Part shown: positions 16,814 through 25,904 of the stretch, one piece after another
Numbering within the stretch: position 1 is the stretch's first letter
Layout: each line of letters opens with the position of its first letter
The notes under the pieces: generated by a model
The model's database searches: none
Told to the model about the DNA's origin: nothing
The model's input: the letters and a program-made list of their open reading frames with translations, nothing else
Made by a program: the position numbers and the translations under genes
Assembly (NCBI RefSeq): GCF_000213055.1
Contig: NZ_CM001165.1
Span: forward strand, 2,379,445-2,443,444
Length of the DNA: 64,000 nucleotides
Reading direction: 5' to 3'
Origin: Streptomyces sp. Tu6071
GTDB taxonomy: Bacteria > Actinomycetota > Actinomycetes > Streptomycetales > Streptomycetaceae

Positions 16814-17599
16814 GTGGAAGTTGTCATCGTCCCGGACGCGCAAGCCGGCGGCAGGCTTGTCGCCGACGCGATCGCGCGGCTGCTGCGGCGCAAGCCCGAA
16901 GCCCTGCTCGGGGTGGCCACCGGGTCGACGCCGCTGCCCGTCTACCAGGCGCTCACCGGCCTCGTGCGCTCCGGCGACGCGGACGTCTCGCGGGCGCGGA
17001 TCGCGCAGCTCGACGAGTACGTGGGGCTCCCGGCCGGGCACCCCGAGTCGTACCGCGCCGTCGTCCTGCGCGAGGTCGTCGAGCCGCTCGGGCTCGACCC
17101 CTCCGCCTTCCTCGGCCCCGACGGCTCGGCCGCCGACGTGCAGGCCGCCTGCGAGGAGTACGACCGGGCGCTGAAGGACGCGGGCGGCGTCGACCTCCAG
17201 CTCCTCGGCATCGGCACGGACGGGCACATCGGCTTCAACGAGCCGTGCTCCTCGCTCGCCTCCCGCACCCGCATCAAGACGCTCACCGAGCAGACCCGGG
17301 TCGACAACGCGCGGTTCTTCGACGACGACATCGCGCAGGTCCCGCACCACGTCATCACGCAGGGCATCGGCACGATCCTGGAGGCGCGCCACCTCGTGCT
17401 CCTCGCGACGGGCGAGAACAAGGCCGAGGCGGTCGCGCAGTCCGTCGAGGGCCCGGTCGCCTCGCTCGTGCCCGCCTCCGCGCTCCAGCTCCACCCGCAC
17501 GCGACGGTCGTCGTGGACGAGGCGGCGGCCTCGAAGCTCAAGCTCGCCGGGTACTTCCGCGCGACATGGGCGGCGAAGCCGGACTGGCAGGGCATCTGA
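16814..17599 (+). CDS. nagB: Glucosamine-6-phosphate deaminase
   Basis: 261-residue enzyme converting glucosamine-6-phosphate to fructose-6-phosphate and ammonia, the exit of amino-sugar catabolism into glycolysis. Motifs: ATGSTP (35-40), LDEYVGL with Asp67, and GIGTDGHIGFNEP (132-144), which places the ring-opening residues at Asp136, His138 and Glu143. GTG start; the Shine-Dalgarno sequence is weak (GGCAGG). Its substrate is the effector that releases DasR, and a dre site lies in its promoter. It converges with dasD. Confidence 0.95.
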   Translation: MEVVIVPDAQAGGRLVADAIARLLRRKPEALLGVATGSTPLPVYQALTGLVRSGDADVSRARIAQLDEYVGLPAGHPESYRAVVLREVVEPLGLDPSAFLGPDGSAADVQAACEEYDRALKDAGGVDLQLLGIGTDGHIGFNEPCSSLASRTRIKTLTEQTRVDNARFFDDDIAQVPHHVITQGIGTILEARHLVLLATGENKAEAVAQSVEGPVASLVPASALQLHPHATVVVDEAAASKLKLAGYFRATWAAKPDWQGI

Positions 17600-17611
17600 G
17601 AAGCGGCACCC

Positions 17612-17668
17612 GTACGCCGAAGGGCCCGGATTCCTCCCCCCGCGGGGAATCCGGGCCCTTCTGCGTAC
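17612..17668. terminator. Bidirectional terminator between nagB and dasD
   Basis: GAAGGGCCCGGATTCC at 17619-17634 pairs perfectly with 17646-17661, extended by GTACGC/GCGTAC at the base, between the convergent nagB and dasD stops. Confidence 0.85.
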
Positions 17669-17678
17669 GCGGAGGCCG

Positions 17679-19163
17679 CTACGCCCCGACGAGCACTTCG
17701 GCCGCCGCCTCGCCGCACACGCGTGCCGCCCCGTGCGTGACGATGTAGGGGCTGCCCGCGGGGGTCTCCTGCGGAACGCCCATCTCGACCACTGCCGTGT
17801 CCGGGCGCGCCGCGAGCAGGGCGTCGCGCGCCGCGGCCATCCACGGGTGGCGGTGCGCGTCGCGCACGGCGAGGACGAGGCGGCGGTCCCCGGCGGCGCC
17901 GAGCACGTCCGCGACGAGCGTGCCGTCCGCCTGCGGCCCGTACGCGTCGCCCGTCGTGCCGGGCAGCCGGCGGGCCAGCGCCTCCGCCGGCCCCCACGGG
18001 GTCTCCGTGCCCACGGCGATGTTCGCCTCGTCGCTCAGGAGCGCCACGTACGGCGCGGTGTCCAGCGGCGCGAAGTCGCCGTGGACGCGCACCGCGCGGC
18101 GGGCGGCCTCCAGGCCGACGGCGGGGCGCGGCGCGAGGGGCGCGGCGGGGGTGGTGCGGGTCCAGCGGGCCAGCGCGCGGACGCGCTCGGCGGCGTCGGC
18201 GAGGCGTTCCTCGGGCAGCGAGCCGTCCCGTACGGCCGCGACGAGCGCGTCGCGCAGCGCGAGGACGGTGCCCTCGTCGTGGAGCCCGCCGCCGACGCAG
18301 ATGGCGTCGGCCCCGGCGGCGATCGCGAGGACCGTGCCGCGCTCGATGCCGTACGTACCGGCGATCGCGCGCATCTCCATGCCGTCGGTGACGATGAGGC
18401 CCTCGTAGCCCAGCTCCTCGCGCAGGAGCCCGGTGAGGATGCGGCGGCTGAGCGTCGCGGGGACCTCGGCGTCGAGCGCGGGGACGACGATGTGGGCGCT
18501 CATGACGGCCAGGGTCCCGCCCGCGATCGCGGCGCGGAAGGGGGCGAGTTCACGGGCGCGCAGGACCTCGGCGCTCGCGTCGATGCGGGGCAGCGCGAGG
18601 TGCGAGTCGACGTTGGTGTCGCCGTGCCCGGGGAAGTGCTTGACGCAGGCGATGACCCCGGCGGACTGGAGCCCCTCGACGTAGGCGGCGGTGTGCCGGG
18701 CGACGAGGGCGGGGTCGGCGCCGAAGGAGCGGACGCCGATGACGGGGTTGTCCGGGTCGGAGTTGACGTCGGCGGAGGGCGCCCAGTTGAAGCGGACGCC
18801 GCAGGCGGCGAGGCGGCGGCCGAGTTCGGCGGCGACGGAGCGGGTCAGCTCCGGGTCGTCGACGGTACCGAGCGCGAGGTTGCCGGGGATGAAGGAGCCC
18901 GTGTTGACGTCGAGGCGCGTGACGTCGCCGCCCTCCTCGTCGATCGCGACGAGGATGTCCTCGCGCTCGGCGCGGAGCTGGGCGGTGAGCGCGGTGAGTT
19001 GTCCGTCCCCGGCGACGTTGCGGCCGAAGAGGCCGACGGAGGCGAGGCCCTCGCCGATGCGGCGCAGCAGCCAGTCGGGGGCCGTGGTGCCGGCGAAGCC
19101 GGGCTGGAGGACGGCGAGGGCGTCGCGGGTGAGGGTGTCGGGGGCGCTGGTGAGCGTGGTCAT
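17679..19163 (-). CDS. dasD: Family 3 glycoside hydrolase, beta-N-acetylglucosaminidase DasD
   Basis: 494 residues, no signal peptide, so cytosolic. GH3 NagZ-like N-terminal barrel with KHFPGHGDT (175-183), the Asp186/His188 general acid-base pair in DSH, and the nucleophile Asp260 in VTDGMEMRA. It would cleave N,N'-diacetylchitobiose or other GlcNAc-terminated oligosaccharides delivered by DasABC. ATG 19161-19163 lies 6 bases after the dasC stop, so it is the last gene of the das operon here. The C-terminal 150 residues form the second GH3 domain. Confidence 0.92.
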   Translation of the reverse strand: MTTLTSAPDTLTRDALAVLQPGFAGTTAPDWLLRRIGEGLASVGLFGRNVAGDGQLTALTAQLRAEREDILVAIDEEGGDVTRLDVNTGSFIPGNLALGTVDDPELTRSVAAELGRRLAACGVRFNWAPSADVNSDPDNPVIGVRSFGADPALVARHTAAYVEGLQSAGVIACVKHFPGHGDTNVDSHLALPRIDASAEVLRARELAPFRAAIAGGTLAVMSAHIVVPALDAEVPATLSRRILTGLLREELGYEGLIVTDGMEMRAIAGTYGIERGTVLAIAAGADAICVGGGLHDEGTVLALRDALVAAVRDGSLPEERLADAAERVRALARWTRTTPAAPLAPRPAVGLEAARRAVRVHGDFAPLDTAPYVALLSDEANIAVGTETPWGPAEALARRLPGTTGDAYGPQADGTLVADVLGAAGDRRLVLAVRDAHRHPWMAAARDALLAARPDTAVVEMGVPQETPAGSPYIVTHGAARVCGEAAAEVLVGA

Positions 19164-19169
19164 GGGGTG

Positions 19170-20000
19170 TTATCCCTTCACGGCGCCGTCGGTGAGGCCG
19201 GACACGGCCTTGCGCTGGAGGAAGACGAAGAGGACGAGGATCGGCACCGCGAAGAGCGAGGAGGCGGCCATCGTGGCGCCCCAGTCGTCACCGAAGTTGG
19301 TCTGGAAGGAGGAGAGCCACAGCGGGAGGGTCTGCGCCTCCTGCTCCTTGTTGAGGACCAGGACGAGCGGGAACTCGTTCCACGCGGTGATGAAGCCGAA
19401 GAGCGAGGTGGACATGAGTCCGGGCGCGAGGAGCGGCAGGATCACGCGGCGGAACGCCTGCGGGCGGGTGCAGCCGTCGACCATCGCGGACTCCTCCAGC
19501 TCGGCCGGGATCGCCCCGACGAAGCCGCGCAGGGTCAGGAGCGTGAACGGCAGGATCATCACGAGGTAGAAGAGCGTGAGCGGGACGAGGCTGTTGAGCA
19601 TGTCCGCGTCGCGCACGATCATGTAGATCGCGATGACCATGACTTCCCAGGGCGCCATCTGGGCGATCATGAAGCCGATGACGAAGCCCTTGCGGCCCTT
19701 GAAGCGCATCCGGCTCAGGGCGAAGGCCCCGGCGAGCGCGAGGACCAGGGAGCCGACGACGGCGAGAATCGTCACGGTGAGCGAGTTGACGACGAGGTGG
19801 CCGAAGTTCTCGGCGTGCACCGCGGTCTTGAAGTGCTCGAAGGTGAAGTCGGTCGGGAACCAGACGGGTGTCTCGCTGATGATGTCCCCGGTCGGCTTGA
19901 AGGCCGTCGAGAACATCCAGTAGACGGGGAAGACGAAGCCGATGAACAGCAGGACGGCGACGACGTTGGGCCACACGCGGCCGAAGAGTGAGCGCTTCAC
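19170..20000 (-). CDS. dasC: ABC transporter permease DasC
   Basis: 276-residue MalG-type permease with six hydrophobic segments and the cytosolic EAA loop ELEESAMVDGCTRPQAFRRV, which contacts the ATPase (MsiK in streptomycetes, not encoded here). It imports chitobiose with DasA and DasB. The GTG start overlaps the dasB stop by four bases (GTGA). Confidence 0.94.
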   Translation of the reverse strand: MKRSLFGRVWPNVVAVLLFIGFVFPVYWMFSTAFKPTGDIISETPVWFPTDFTFEHFKTAVHAENFGHLVVNSLTVTILAVVGSLVLALAGAFALSRMRFKGRKGFVIGFMIAQMAPWEVMVIAIYMIVRDADMLNSLVPLTLFYLVMILPFTLLTLRGFVGAIPAELEESAMVDGCTRPQAFRRVILPLLAPGLMSTSLFGFITAWNEFPLVLVLNKEQEAQTLPLWLSSFQTNFGDDWGATMAASSLFAVPILVLFVFLQRKAVSGLTDGAVKG

Positions 20001-20989
20001 AGCTCGTCCTCCCCTTGCTTCAGAACGATCCGGAGGTAGTACGAGGTGAGGCCGAGCAGGATGAGCAGCGTCAGGAAGGAGATCGCGGCGCCCATGCCGA
20101 AGTGCTGGTTGCCCATGCCCTCGATGTAGGCGTAGACGGGCAGGATCTCGGTGAGCCGGTCCGGGCCGCCCTGGTTGAAGGCGAAGACCTGGGCGAAGGC
20201 CTTGAAGACCCAGATGACTTCGAGGAAGGTCGTGGCGAAGAGGAAGGGCCGCAGGAACGGGAAGGTCACGTTCTTGAAGGACTTCCAGGCCCCGGCGCCG
20301 TCGAGCGAGGCGGCCTCGTACAGCTCCTTCGGGATCGTCGTCGTCGCGGCGTAGAGGTTGATCGCGACGAAGGGGATCGACTGCCAGACGATGAGCCAGG
20401 TGATCACGAAGAAGGTCGAGAACTGGCTGCTCGTCCAGGAGAAGTCGGCCATCGAGTGCCAGCCGAGCTTGTCGAGCACGTAGTTGACGACGCCGAAGCG
20501 CTCGGCGAAGAGCCACTGGTACACGGTGGTCGCCGCGATGACCGGCATCGCCCAGGCGAGGACGAGGCCGATGAGGAGGAAGACGCGCATCCGGCGGCCG
20601 AGGCGCGCGAGGAGCAGCCCGATCAGCGAGCCGAGCGCCATGATCAGGATGACGTTGACGCCGGTGAAGAGCACCGAGCGCAGGGTGACGCGCCAGAACT
20701 CCTCGCCGCCGAGCACGTCCTGGTAGTTGTGGAAGCCCGTCCACTCGGTCACGCGCTGGATGAACTGGCGCATGTTGAGGTTCTGGAAGGACAGCACCAG
20801 GTTCTTGACCAGCGGCCACCCGAGGAGCACCAGCGTCGCCACCACGGCGGGCAGCAGCAGGAGGTACGGGGTCAGGGCCTTGCGCCGCGCGGCCTTCGCC
20901 GCTCTGGCCGAGGGGATTTCGGGTCCGCCCCCGGTCTTCACCTTGACCGGTCCCGGGTCCGTGCCCGGGAGCGGGGTCTCCACTGTCAT
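19997..20989 (-). CDS. dasB: ABC transporter permease DasB
   Basis: 330-residue MalF-type permease with a basic, Pro/Gly-rich N-terminal tail (1-38), six membrane segments and an EAA loop ELYEAASLDGAGAWKSFKNV near 232. ATG start. It is followed by dasC with a four-base overlap; the two form the membrane channel of the chitobiose importer. It is separated from dasA by 248 bases that contain a very stable hairpin. Confidence 0.94.
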   Translation of the reverse strand: MTVETPLPGTDPGPVKVKTGGGPEIPSARAAKAARRKALTPYLLLLPAVVATLVLLGWPLVKNLVLSFQNLNMRQFIQRVTEWTGFHNYQDVLGGEEFWRVTLRSVLFTGVNVILIMALGSLIGLLLARLGRRMRVFLLIGLVLAWAMPVIAATTVYQWLFAERFGVVNYVLDKLGWHSMADFSWTSSQFSTFFVITWLIVWQSIPFVAINLYAATTTIPKELYEAASLDGAGAWKSFKNVTFPFLRPFLFATTFLEVIWVFKAFAQVFAFNQGGPDRLTEILPVYAYIEGMGNQHFGMGAAISFLTLLILLGLTSYYLRIVLKQGEDEL

Positions 20990-21170
20990 GCTCGCCTTCG
21001 CTTTCTGGGCCTGCCGCCCGCGCGCCCGCTCGTGGGGGCCGTCCTGCTCGTACGGGCGTGTCCCGCTCTACGGGTACGGGGGCGGACCGGCGCGGACCGC
21101 TCGGGGTCCGGGGGGTCCGGGCTCGTACGTACGCGGCGCCGGGCACGGCCTGGACCCGTACGCGGCGGGG

Positions 21171-21225
21171 CCGGGGGCCGGGGCGGGGCGCACCGTCCGT
21201 GCGGTGTCCCCCGCCCGGCCCCCGG
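21171..21225 (-). promoter_or_regulatory. Stable hairpin between dasA and dasB
   Basis: About 18 bp of G/C pairing (left arm 21171-21188, right arm 21208-21225, one bulged G) with an inner CACCG/CGGTG stem, starting 12 bases after the dasA stop. No T-run follows on the - strand, so it may protect the dasA 3' end or attenuate dasBC rather than fully terminate. Confidence 0.6.
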
Positions 21226-21237
21226 CCGGGGTGCTGC

Positions 21238-22518
21238 TTACTGCTGCTGCGCGAGGCGCTTGTTGAACTCGGCCTCGACCTGCTTGGCCGCGTCCGCCGG
21301 GGACTTCCCCTTGAGGACGGCCGTCATGTAGGTCCTGATCGGGTTCGGGGCGTTCTCGACCGGGGCCCACGCGGGGATGAGCGGCGTGGTGCCACCACCG
21401 GCGGCGGCGGGCGCGGCGGCCTGCGCGGCCGGGTTGCCGTCGAGGTTGCTCTCCAAGGAGGTCTTGTTGGGGATGACCCCGCCTTCCTTGGCGAGCTGGC
21501 CCTCGAACTTGTCGGAGAGCGCGAGCTTCAGGAACTCCTTGGCGAGGGCCTGCTTCTTGCTGCCCTCGGCGACGGCGAGGTTCGAGCCGCCGAGGAAGAC
21601 GCCCTCGGGCTTGTCGGCGGTGGCGCCGGGGATCGTGAAGTAACCGATCTCCTTCTCGATCGCCGGGTTCGCCTTGATGGCGATGCCGGCCTCCCAGCCC
21701 ATGCCGATGAAGGCGCCGGTCTTGCCCTTGGCGAAGACCTCGCCCTGCTGCGGGGTCGCCTCGTCCTTGTCCTTGGGGGCCTTGGAGAGCGCCTGGAACT
21801 TCTTGTAGGTCTCCATGGCGGCGGTGATCTTCGGGTCGGCCAGGTTGGAGACGTACTTGTCGCCGTCCTTCTTGACCAGCTCGGCGCCCTCGCCGATGGT
21901 GAGGCCGACGAAGTGGTACCAGTTCTGGCCCGGCAGGTAGATCGGCTCGGCCTTGGTCTTCTCGCCGATCTGCTGGAGATCCTTGTAGAACTCGTCCCGC
22001 GTCTTCGGGGTGTCGGTGATCCCCGCGTCCTTCCAGATCTTCTTGTTGTAGAGGACGACGCGGTTGGCGACGTACCACGGGGCGGCGTACTGCTTGCCGT
22101 CCACGATCGCCGACTTGTTGATCGACTCGGTCCAGTCGGAGCCGACCGAGGACTTGAGGTCACCGAGGTCCGCCAGGCCGCCGCTCTGGGCGTACGAGGG
22201 GGTCTGGGTGTTGCCGACCTCGAAGACGTCCGGCGGGTTCGACTCCGAGAGGGCGGTGGTCAGCTTCTGCTGGATGCCGTTCCACTGCTGGATCTCGAAC
22301 TTGACCTTGGCCTTGGTCTTCTTCTCGAAGGCCGCGGTGAGGTCCTTCTGCCACTGGTCGGGGGCCGAGCCGTCCATGACCCAGACCGTCAGGGACTGGC
22401 CCTTGTAGCCGTCCTTGCCCGACGACGCCTTCGACGACGAGTCGTCGTCCGAGCCACACGCCGCGACCGAACCGATCATCACGACAGCGCCGATCGCCGC
22501 TATGAGCTTGCGCTTCAC
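21238..22518 (-). CDS. dasA: Chitobiose-binding lipoprotein DasA
   Basis: 426-residue solute-binding protein. Lipoprotein signal MKRKLIAAIGAVVMIGSVAA, then Cys21 (lipobox VAAC) and a Ser/Asp linker. The mature part has the extracellular sugar-binding fold of family 1 (FEKKTKAKVKFEIQQWNGI). It captures N,N'-diacetylchitobiose or related GlcNAc compounds for DasBC. GTG 22516-22518 follows GAGGAGGG. Two dre sites upstream indicate DasR control. Confidence 0.94.
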   Translation of the reverse strand: MKRKLIAAIGAVVMIGSVAACGSDDDSSSKASSGKDGYKGQSLTVWVMDGSAPDQWQKDLTAAFEKKTKAKVKFEIQQWNGIQQKLTTALSESNPPDVFEVGNTQTPSYAQSGGLADLGDLKSSVGSDWTESINKSAIVDGKQYAAPWYVANRVVLYNKKIWKDAGITDTPKTRDEFYKDLQQIGEKTKAEPIYLPGQNWYHFVGLTIGEGAELVKKDGDKYVSNLADPKITAAMETYKKFQALSKAPKDKDEATPQQGEVFAKGKTGAFIGMGWEAGIAIKANPAIEKEIGYFTIPGATADKPEGVFLGGSNLAVAEGSKKQALAKEFLKLALSDKFEGQLAKEGGVIPNKTSLESNLDGNPAAQAAAPAAAGGGTTPLIPAWAPVENAPNPIRTYMTAVLKGKSPADAAKQVEAEFNKRLAQQQ

Positions 22519-22605
22519 GCCACCCTCCTCAGGGATTCCAGCAACCCCCCACCCACAGCGACGGCACACGAAAGGCAGCACTCGCGGGACTGGGACCTGG
22601 TCGTT

Positions 22606-22621
22606 AATGGTGTAGACCAGT
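22606..22621. promoter_or_regulatory. dre site 1 upstream of dasA
   Basis: AATGGTGTAGACCAGT fits the DasR operator consensus around TGGTGTAGACCA, 90-100 bases upstream of dasA in the dasA-dasR spacer. Confidence 0.88.
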
Positions 22622-22630
22622 ACCCCGGAG

Positions 22631-22646
22631 CTTGGCCTAGACCTTT
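22631..22646. promoter_or_regulatory. dre site 2 between dasA and dasR
   Basis: CTTGGCCTAGACCTTT, a weaker match to the dre consensus, 9 bases after site 1. A TTGACA (- strand, 22651-22656) and a TATAAG (+ strand, 22663-22668) flank it, so the site could control dasA and also dasR. Confidence 0.75.
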
Positions 22647-22773
22647 AGGGGTGTCAAGGGTGTATAAGAGGGGCTGTCCGCTCCGTTATCGGACCGACAC
22701 CTGCTCGTACGCGAAGGCGGTCCGCGGGGGGCGCGCGGGCAGCGTACCCAGCGAGCCGTGCCACGATGGGCGG

Positions 22774-22824
22774 CGCCACAAGCACCACCGCACCACAAGC
22801 GATACGGCACCACAAGCACCCAGG
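22774..22824 (+). repeat. Three 17-bp direct repeats upstream of dasR
   Basis: Units at 22774, 22791 and 22808 share CRCCACAAGC followed by 7 variable bases. They lie 50-100 bases upstream of the chosen dasR start. Confidence 0.75.
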
Positions 22825-22874
22825 AGCGGCCGGTCCCCATGACGGCCGCCGAGCCGGAGAGGCGAGCGCGAACA

Positions 22875-23672
22875 ATGGGCACCGACGGGGGCAGGACGCG
22901 ATCCGGCCCGGACACCAAGGCCGCCGCGACCAAGGCCGGCGCGGGCCCTTCGGCACCCGCGCGCACCGCCCGGGTGCCGAAGTACTACCACCTCAAACGC
23001 CACCTCCAGGACATGACGCGCACCCTGCCCCCCGGCAGCCCGGTGCCGCCCGAACGCGCGCTCGCCGCCGAGTTCGACACGTCCCGCACGACCGTGCGCC
23101 AGGCGCTCCAGGAACTCGTCGTCGAGGGCCGGCTCGAACGCATCCAGGGCAAGGGCACCTTCGTCGCGAAGCCGAAGGTCTCGCAGGCGCTGCAACTGAC
23201 CTCGTACACCGAGGACATGCGCGCCCAGGGGCTGGAACCGACGTCCCAGCTCCTGGACATCGGCTACGTCACGGCCGACGAGCGCCTCGCCGGGCTGCTC
23301 GACATCGACTCGGGCGGCAGGGTGCTGCGCATCGAGCGGCTGCGCCTCGCGAGCGGGGAGCCGATGGCGATCGAGACGACCCACCTGGCGGCCAAGCGCT
23401 TTCCCGCGCTGCGCCGTTCGCTCGTCAAGTACACCTCGCTCTACACCGCGCTCTCCGAGGTCTACGACGTGCGGCTCGCCGAGGCCGAGGAGACGATCGA
23501 GACCTCGCTCGCGACCCCGCGCGAGGCGTCCCTGCTCGGCACCGACGTGGGCCTGCCGATGCTGCTGCTCTCGCGGCACTCGGTGGACGGGCGCGGGGAA
23601 CCGGTGGAGTGGGTGCGCTCCGTCTACCGGGGCGACCGTTACAAGTTCGTGGCCAACCTGCGCCGGCCGTAA
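22875..23672 (+). CDS. dasR: GntR/HutC-family regulator DasR
   Basis: 265-residue global regulator of GlcNAc metabolism, antibiotic production and development. N-terminal winged helix with the recognition segment [20 protein letters not shown] and the wing [10 protein letters not shown], then a HutC/UTRA effector domain ([18 protein letters not shown] onward) that binds glucosamine-6-phosphate and related sugar phosphates. ATG 22875 (MGTDGG...) was chosen by analogy to the S. coelicolor N-terminus; ATG 22839 is possible. The N-terminus carries an extra Ala/Thr/Lys-rich stretch before VPKYYHLK. It is divergent from dasA. Confidence 0.94.
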   Translation: MGTDGGRTRSGPDTKAAATKAGAGPSAPARTARVPKYYHLKRHLQDMTRTLPPGSPVPPERALAAEFDTSRTTVRQALQELVVEGRLERIQGKGTFVAKPKVSQALQLTSYTEDMRAQGLEPTSQLLDIGYVTADERLAGLLDIDSGGRVLRIERLRLASGEPMAIETTHLAAKRFPALRRSLVKYTSLYTALSEVYDVRLAEAEETIETSLATPREASLLGTDVGLPMLLLSRHSVDGRGEPVEWVRSVYRGDRYKFVANLRRP

Positions 23673-23702
23673 GTCCGATACCTCCCGAAGGACAAAAACC
23701 CC

Positions 23703-23738
23703 CGCCCGCGCACACCCCGGACACCCCGGGCGCGGGCG
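23703..23738 (+). terminator. dasR terminator-like hairpin
   Basis: CGCCCGCG (23703-23710) pairs with CGCGGGCG (23731-23738), shortly after the dasR stop; no T-tract. Confidence 0.5.
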
Positions 23739-23876
23739 ACCGCCCGAACGCGTCCGCTATGCGGTACAGGGGTGTTGCCTGGCCGGTAACTGCCCTACAT
23801 TTCCGCCGTCGCGTCGCGTGCGGCGACGCGTGCCCGCGCACACCGAGGTGCGCGGGGGAACGAGGGGAGCCGGAAC

Positions 23877-24167
23877 ATGGCACGGGACGCGGGAACGACG
23901 GCGGAGCCGGGGGGAGGTGACGGGACGCTGCCGGTCGTGACCCCTTTGCGGATCGTGGTCGGGCTCTGTCTCGTCGCGCCCTTCGTGGCGATGCTGTGGG
24001 TGGGTTCGTACGCGAAGATCGACCCGACCTTCATCGGGATTCCGTTCTTCTACTGGTACCAGATGCTGTGGGTCTTCATCTCCAGCGGACTGACCTTCCT
24101 CGCCTACAAGTTGTGGCAGCACGACCAGCGCGTGCGGCGCGCCCCGCGGGGCGGTGAGGTCAAGTGA
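23877..24167 (+). CDS. DUF3311 small membrane protein
   Basis: 96 residues with two hydrophobic segments (about 24-45 and 60-80) and a basic tail. DUF3311 proteins typically lie directly before a sodium-solute symporter and are thought to be an accessory subunit. ATG with GAGGGGAG upstream. The last bases overlap the next gene by GTGA, so the two are made together. Confidence 0.88.
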   Translation: MARDAGTTAEPGGGDGTLPVVTPLRIVVGLCLVAPFVAMLWVGSYAKIDPTFIGIPFFYWYQMLWVFISSGLTFLAYKLWQHDQRVRRAPRGGEVK

Positions 24168-25792
24168 AGGACGGCGTCAACGGGATCGCGCTCGCGGTCT
24201 TCATCTTCTTCTTCGTCGTCGTCACCGTCATGGGCTTCCTCGCGGCGCGCTGGCGGCGCTCCGGCGTGGAGAGCCTCGACGAATGGGGCCTCGGCGGTCG
24301 TTCCTTCGGCACCTGGGTGACCTGGTTCCTGCTCGGCGGCGACCTCTACACCGCGTACACCTTCGTCGCGGTCCCCGCGGCGATCTACGCGGGCGGCGCG
24401 GCCGGGTTCTACGCCGTGCCGTACACGATCCTCGTCTACCCGCTCATCTTCACCTTCCTGCCGCGCCTGTGGTCGGTCTCGCACCGGCACGGGTACGTGA
24501 CGACCTCGGACTTCGTACGGGGCCGCTTCGGCTCCAAGGGACTCTCGCTCGCCGTCGCGCTCACCGGCATCCTCGCCACGATGCCGTACATCGCGCTGCA
24601 ACTCGTCGGCATCCAGGCCGTCCTGGACGTCATGGGCGTGGGCGGCGGCGACGACACGAACTGGTTTGTCAAGGACCTGCCACTTCTGATCGCTTTCGCC
24701 GTACTCGCCGCGTACACGTACTCCTCGGGGCTGCGGGCCCCGGCGCTGATCGCCTTCGTCAAGGACGGGCTGATCTACCTCGTCATCGCGGTCGCGATCA
24801 TCTACATCCCGATCAAGCTCGGCGGTTTCGACGACATCTTCGCGAAGGCCGGCGACGCGCTCTCGCAGAAGAACCCCGCGACGGGACAGCCGAAGGGCGC
24901 GCTCGCGCCCGGCGAGGCCGGGCAGTGGGGGTACGCGACGCTCGCCCTCGGCTCGGCGCTCGCGCTCTTCATGTACCCGCACTCGGTGACGGCGACGCTC
25001 TCGTCGAGCAAGCGGAACGTGATCCGGCGCAACACCACGATCCTGCCGCTCTACTCGCTCATGCTGGGGCTGCTCGCGCTCCTCGGCTTCATGGCGATCG
25101 CGAGCGGCGTCAAGGTGAGCAACGGCCAGCTCGCGATCCCGCAGCTCTTCGAGAACATGTTCCCGGACTGGTTCGCCGGGGTCGCCTTCGCCGCGATCGG
25201 CATCGGCGCGCTCGTCCCGGCGGCGATCATGTCGATCGCCGCGGCGAACCTCTTCACGCGCAACATCTACAAGGACTTCCTGAAGCCGGACGCGACCCCG
25301 GCGCAGGAGGCGCGGATCTCCAAGCTCGTCTCGCTGCTCGTGAAGGTCGGCGCGCTGATCTTCGTGCTCGGCATGGACAAGACAGTCGCGATCAACTTCC
25401 AGCTCCTCGGCGGCATCTGGATTCTCCAGACGCTCCCCGCGCTCGTCGGCGGCCTCTTCACGCGCTGGTTCCACCGCTGGGCGCTGCTCGCCGGCTGGGC
25501 GGCCGGGATGGCGTACGGGACGTGGGCGGCCTGGTCGACGTCCTCGCCGACGCAGGACCACTTCGGGGGCTCGTCGAAGGAGATCCCGGGGCTCGGCGAG
25601 ATCGGGTACATCGGGATGACGGCCATCGTCCTGAACCTCGTGGTCACGGTCGTGCTCACCTTCGTCCTGCGGGCCTTCAAGGCGCCGGAGGGCGTGGACG
25701 AGACGCGGCCCTCGGACTACGTGGCCGACGCGGGCGACCCCGGCGTGAAGCAGGAGCTTCCGCCGGCGGTGCCGGAGACCGCGGGGCACTGA
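24164..25792 (+). CDS. Sodium:solute symporter (monocarboxylate permease MctP-like)
   Basis: 542-residue transporter of the solute:sodium symporter family with about 13 hydrophobic segments. Features include GRSFGTWVTWFLLGGDLYTA early, SVTATLSSSKRNVIRRN in the middle and MSIAAANLFTRNIYKDF near 360. Together with the DUF3311 partner it most resembles MctP-type carriers of pyruvate, lactate or other monocarboxylates; the substrate is inferred. The GTG start overlaps the DUF3311 stop. A terminator follows at 25870. Confidence 0.88.
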   Translation: MKDGVNGIALAVFIFFFVVVTVMGFLAARWRRSGVESLDEWGLGGRSFGTWVTWFLLGGDLYTAYTFVAVPAAIYAGGAAGFYAVPYTILVYPLIFTFLPRLWSVSHRHGYVTTSDFVRGRFGSKGLSLAVALTGILATMPYIALQLVGIQAVLDVMGVGGGDDTNWFVKDLPLLIAFAVLAAYTYSSGLRAPALIAFVKDGLIYLVIAVAIIYIPIKLGGFDDIFAKAGDALSQKNPATGQPKGALAPGEAGQWGYATLALGSALALFMYPHSVTATLSSSKRNVIRRNTTILPLYSLMLGLLALLGFMAIASGVKVSNGQLAIPQLFENMFPDWFAGVAFAAIGIGALVPAAIMSIAAANLFTRNIYKDFLKPDATPAQEARISKLVSLLVKVGALIFVLGMDKTVAINFQLLGGIWILQTLPALVGGLFTRWFHRWALLAGWAAGMAYGTWAAWSTSSPTQDHFGGSSKEIPGLGEIGYIGMTAIVLNLVVTVVLTFVLRAFKAPEGVDETRPSDYVADAGDPGVKQELPPAVPETAGH

Positions 25793-25814
25793 CTCCCCGG
25801 GCGGGGGTTCGCGC

Positions 25815-25843
25815 GGGGCTCCGCCCCGGACCCCGCTCCTCGG
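25815..25843. repeat. Dispersed GC-rich element (copy 1)
   Basis: GGGGCTCCGCCCCGGACCCC followed by GCTCCTCGG; a close copy lies at 36907-36931. Such GGGGCTCCGCCCC palindromes are widespread in streptomycete spacers. Confidence 0.6.
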
Positions 25844-25869
25844 ACTCCCCCAGCCTTCGGCCGGGGGCC

Positions 25870-25904
25870 GCCGGGAGGGGCTGATTCTTTCAGCCCCTCC
25901 CGGC
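25870..25904 (+). terminator. Symporter operon terminator
   Basis: Perfect 14-bp stem GCCGGGAGGGGCTG / CAGCCCCTCCCGGC with a 7-base loop ATTCTTT. Confidence 0.85.
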
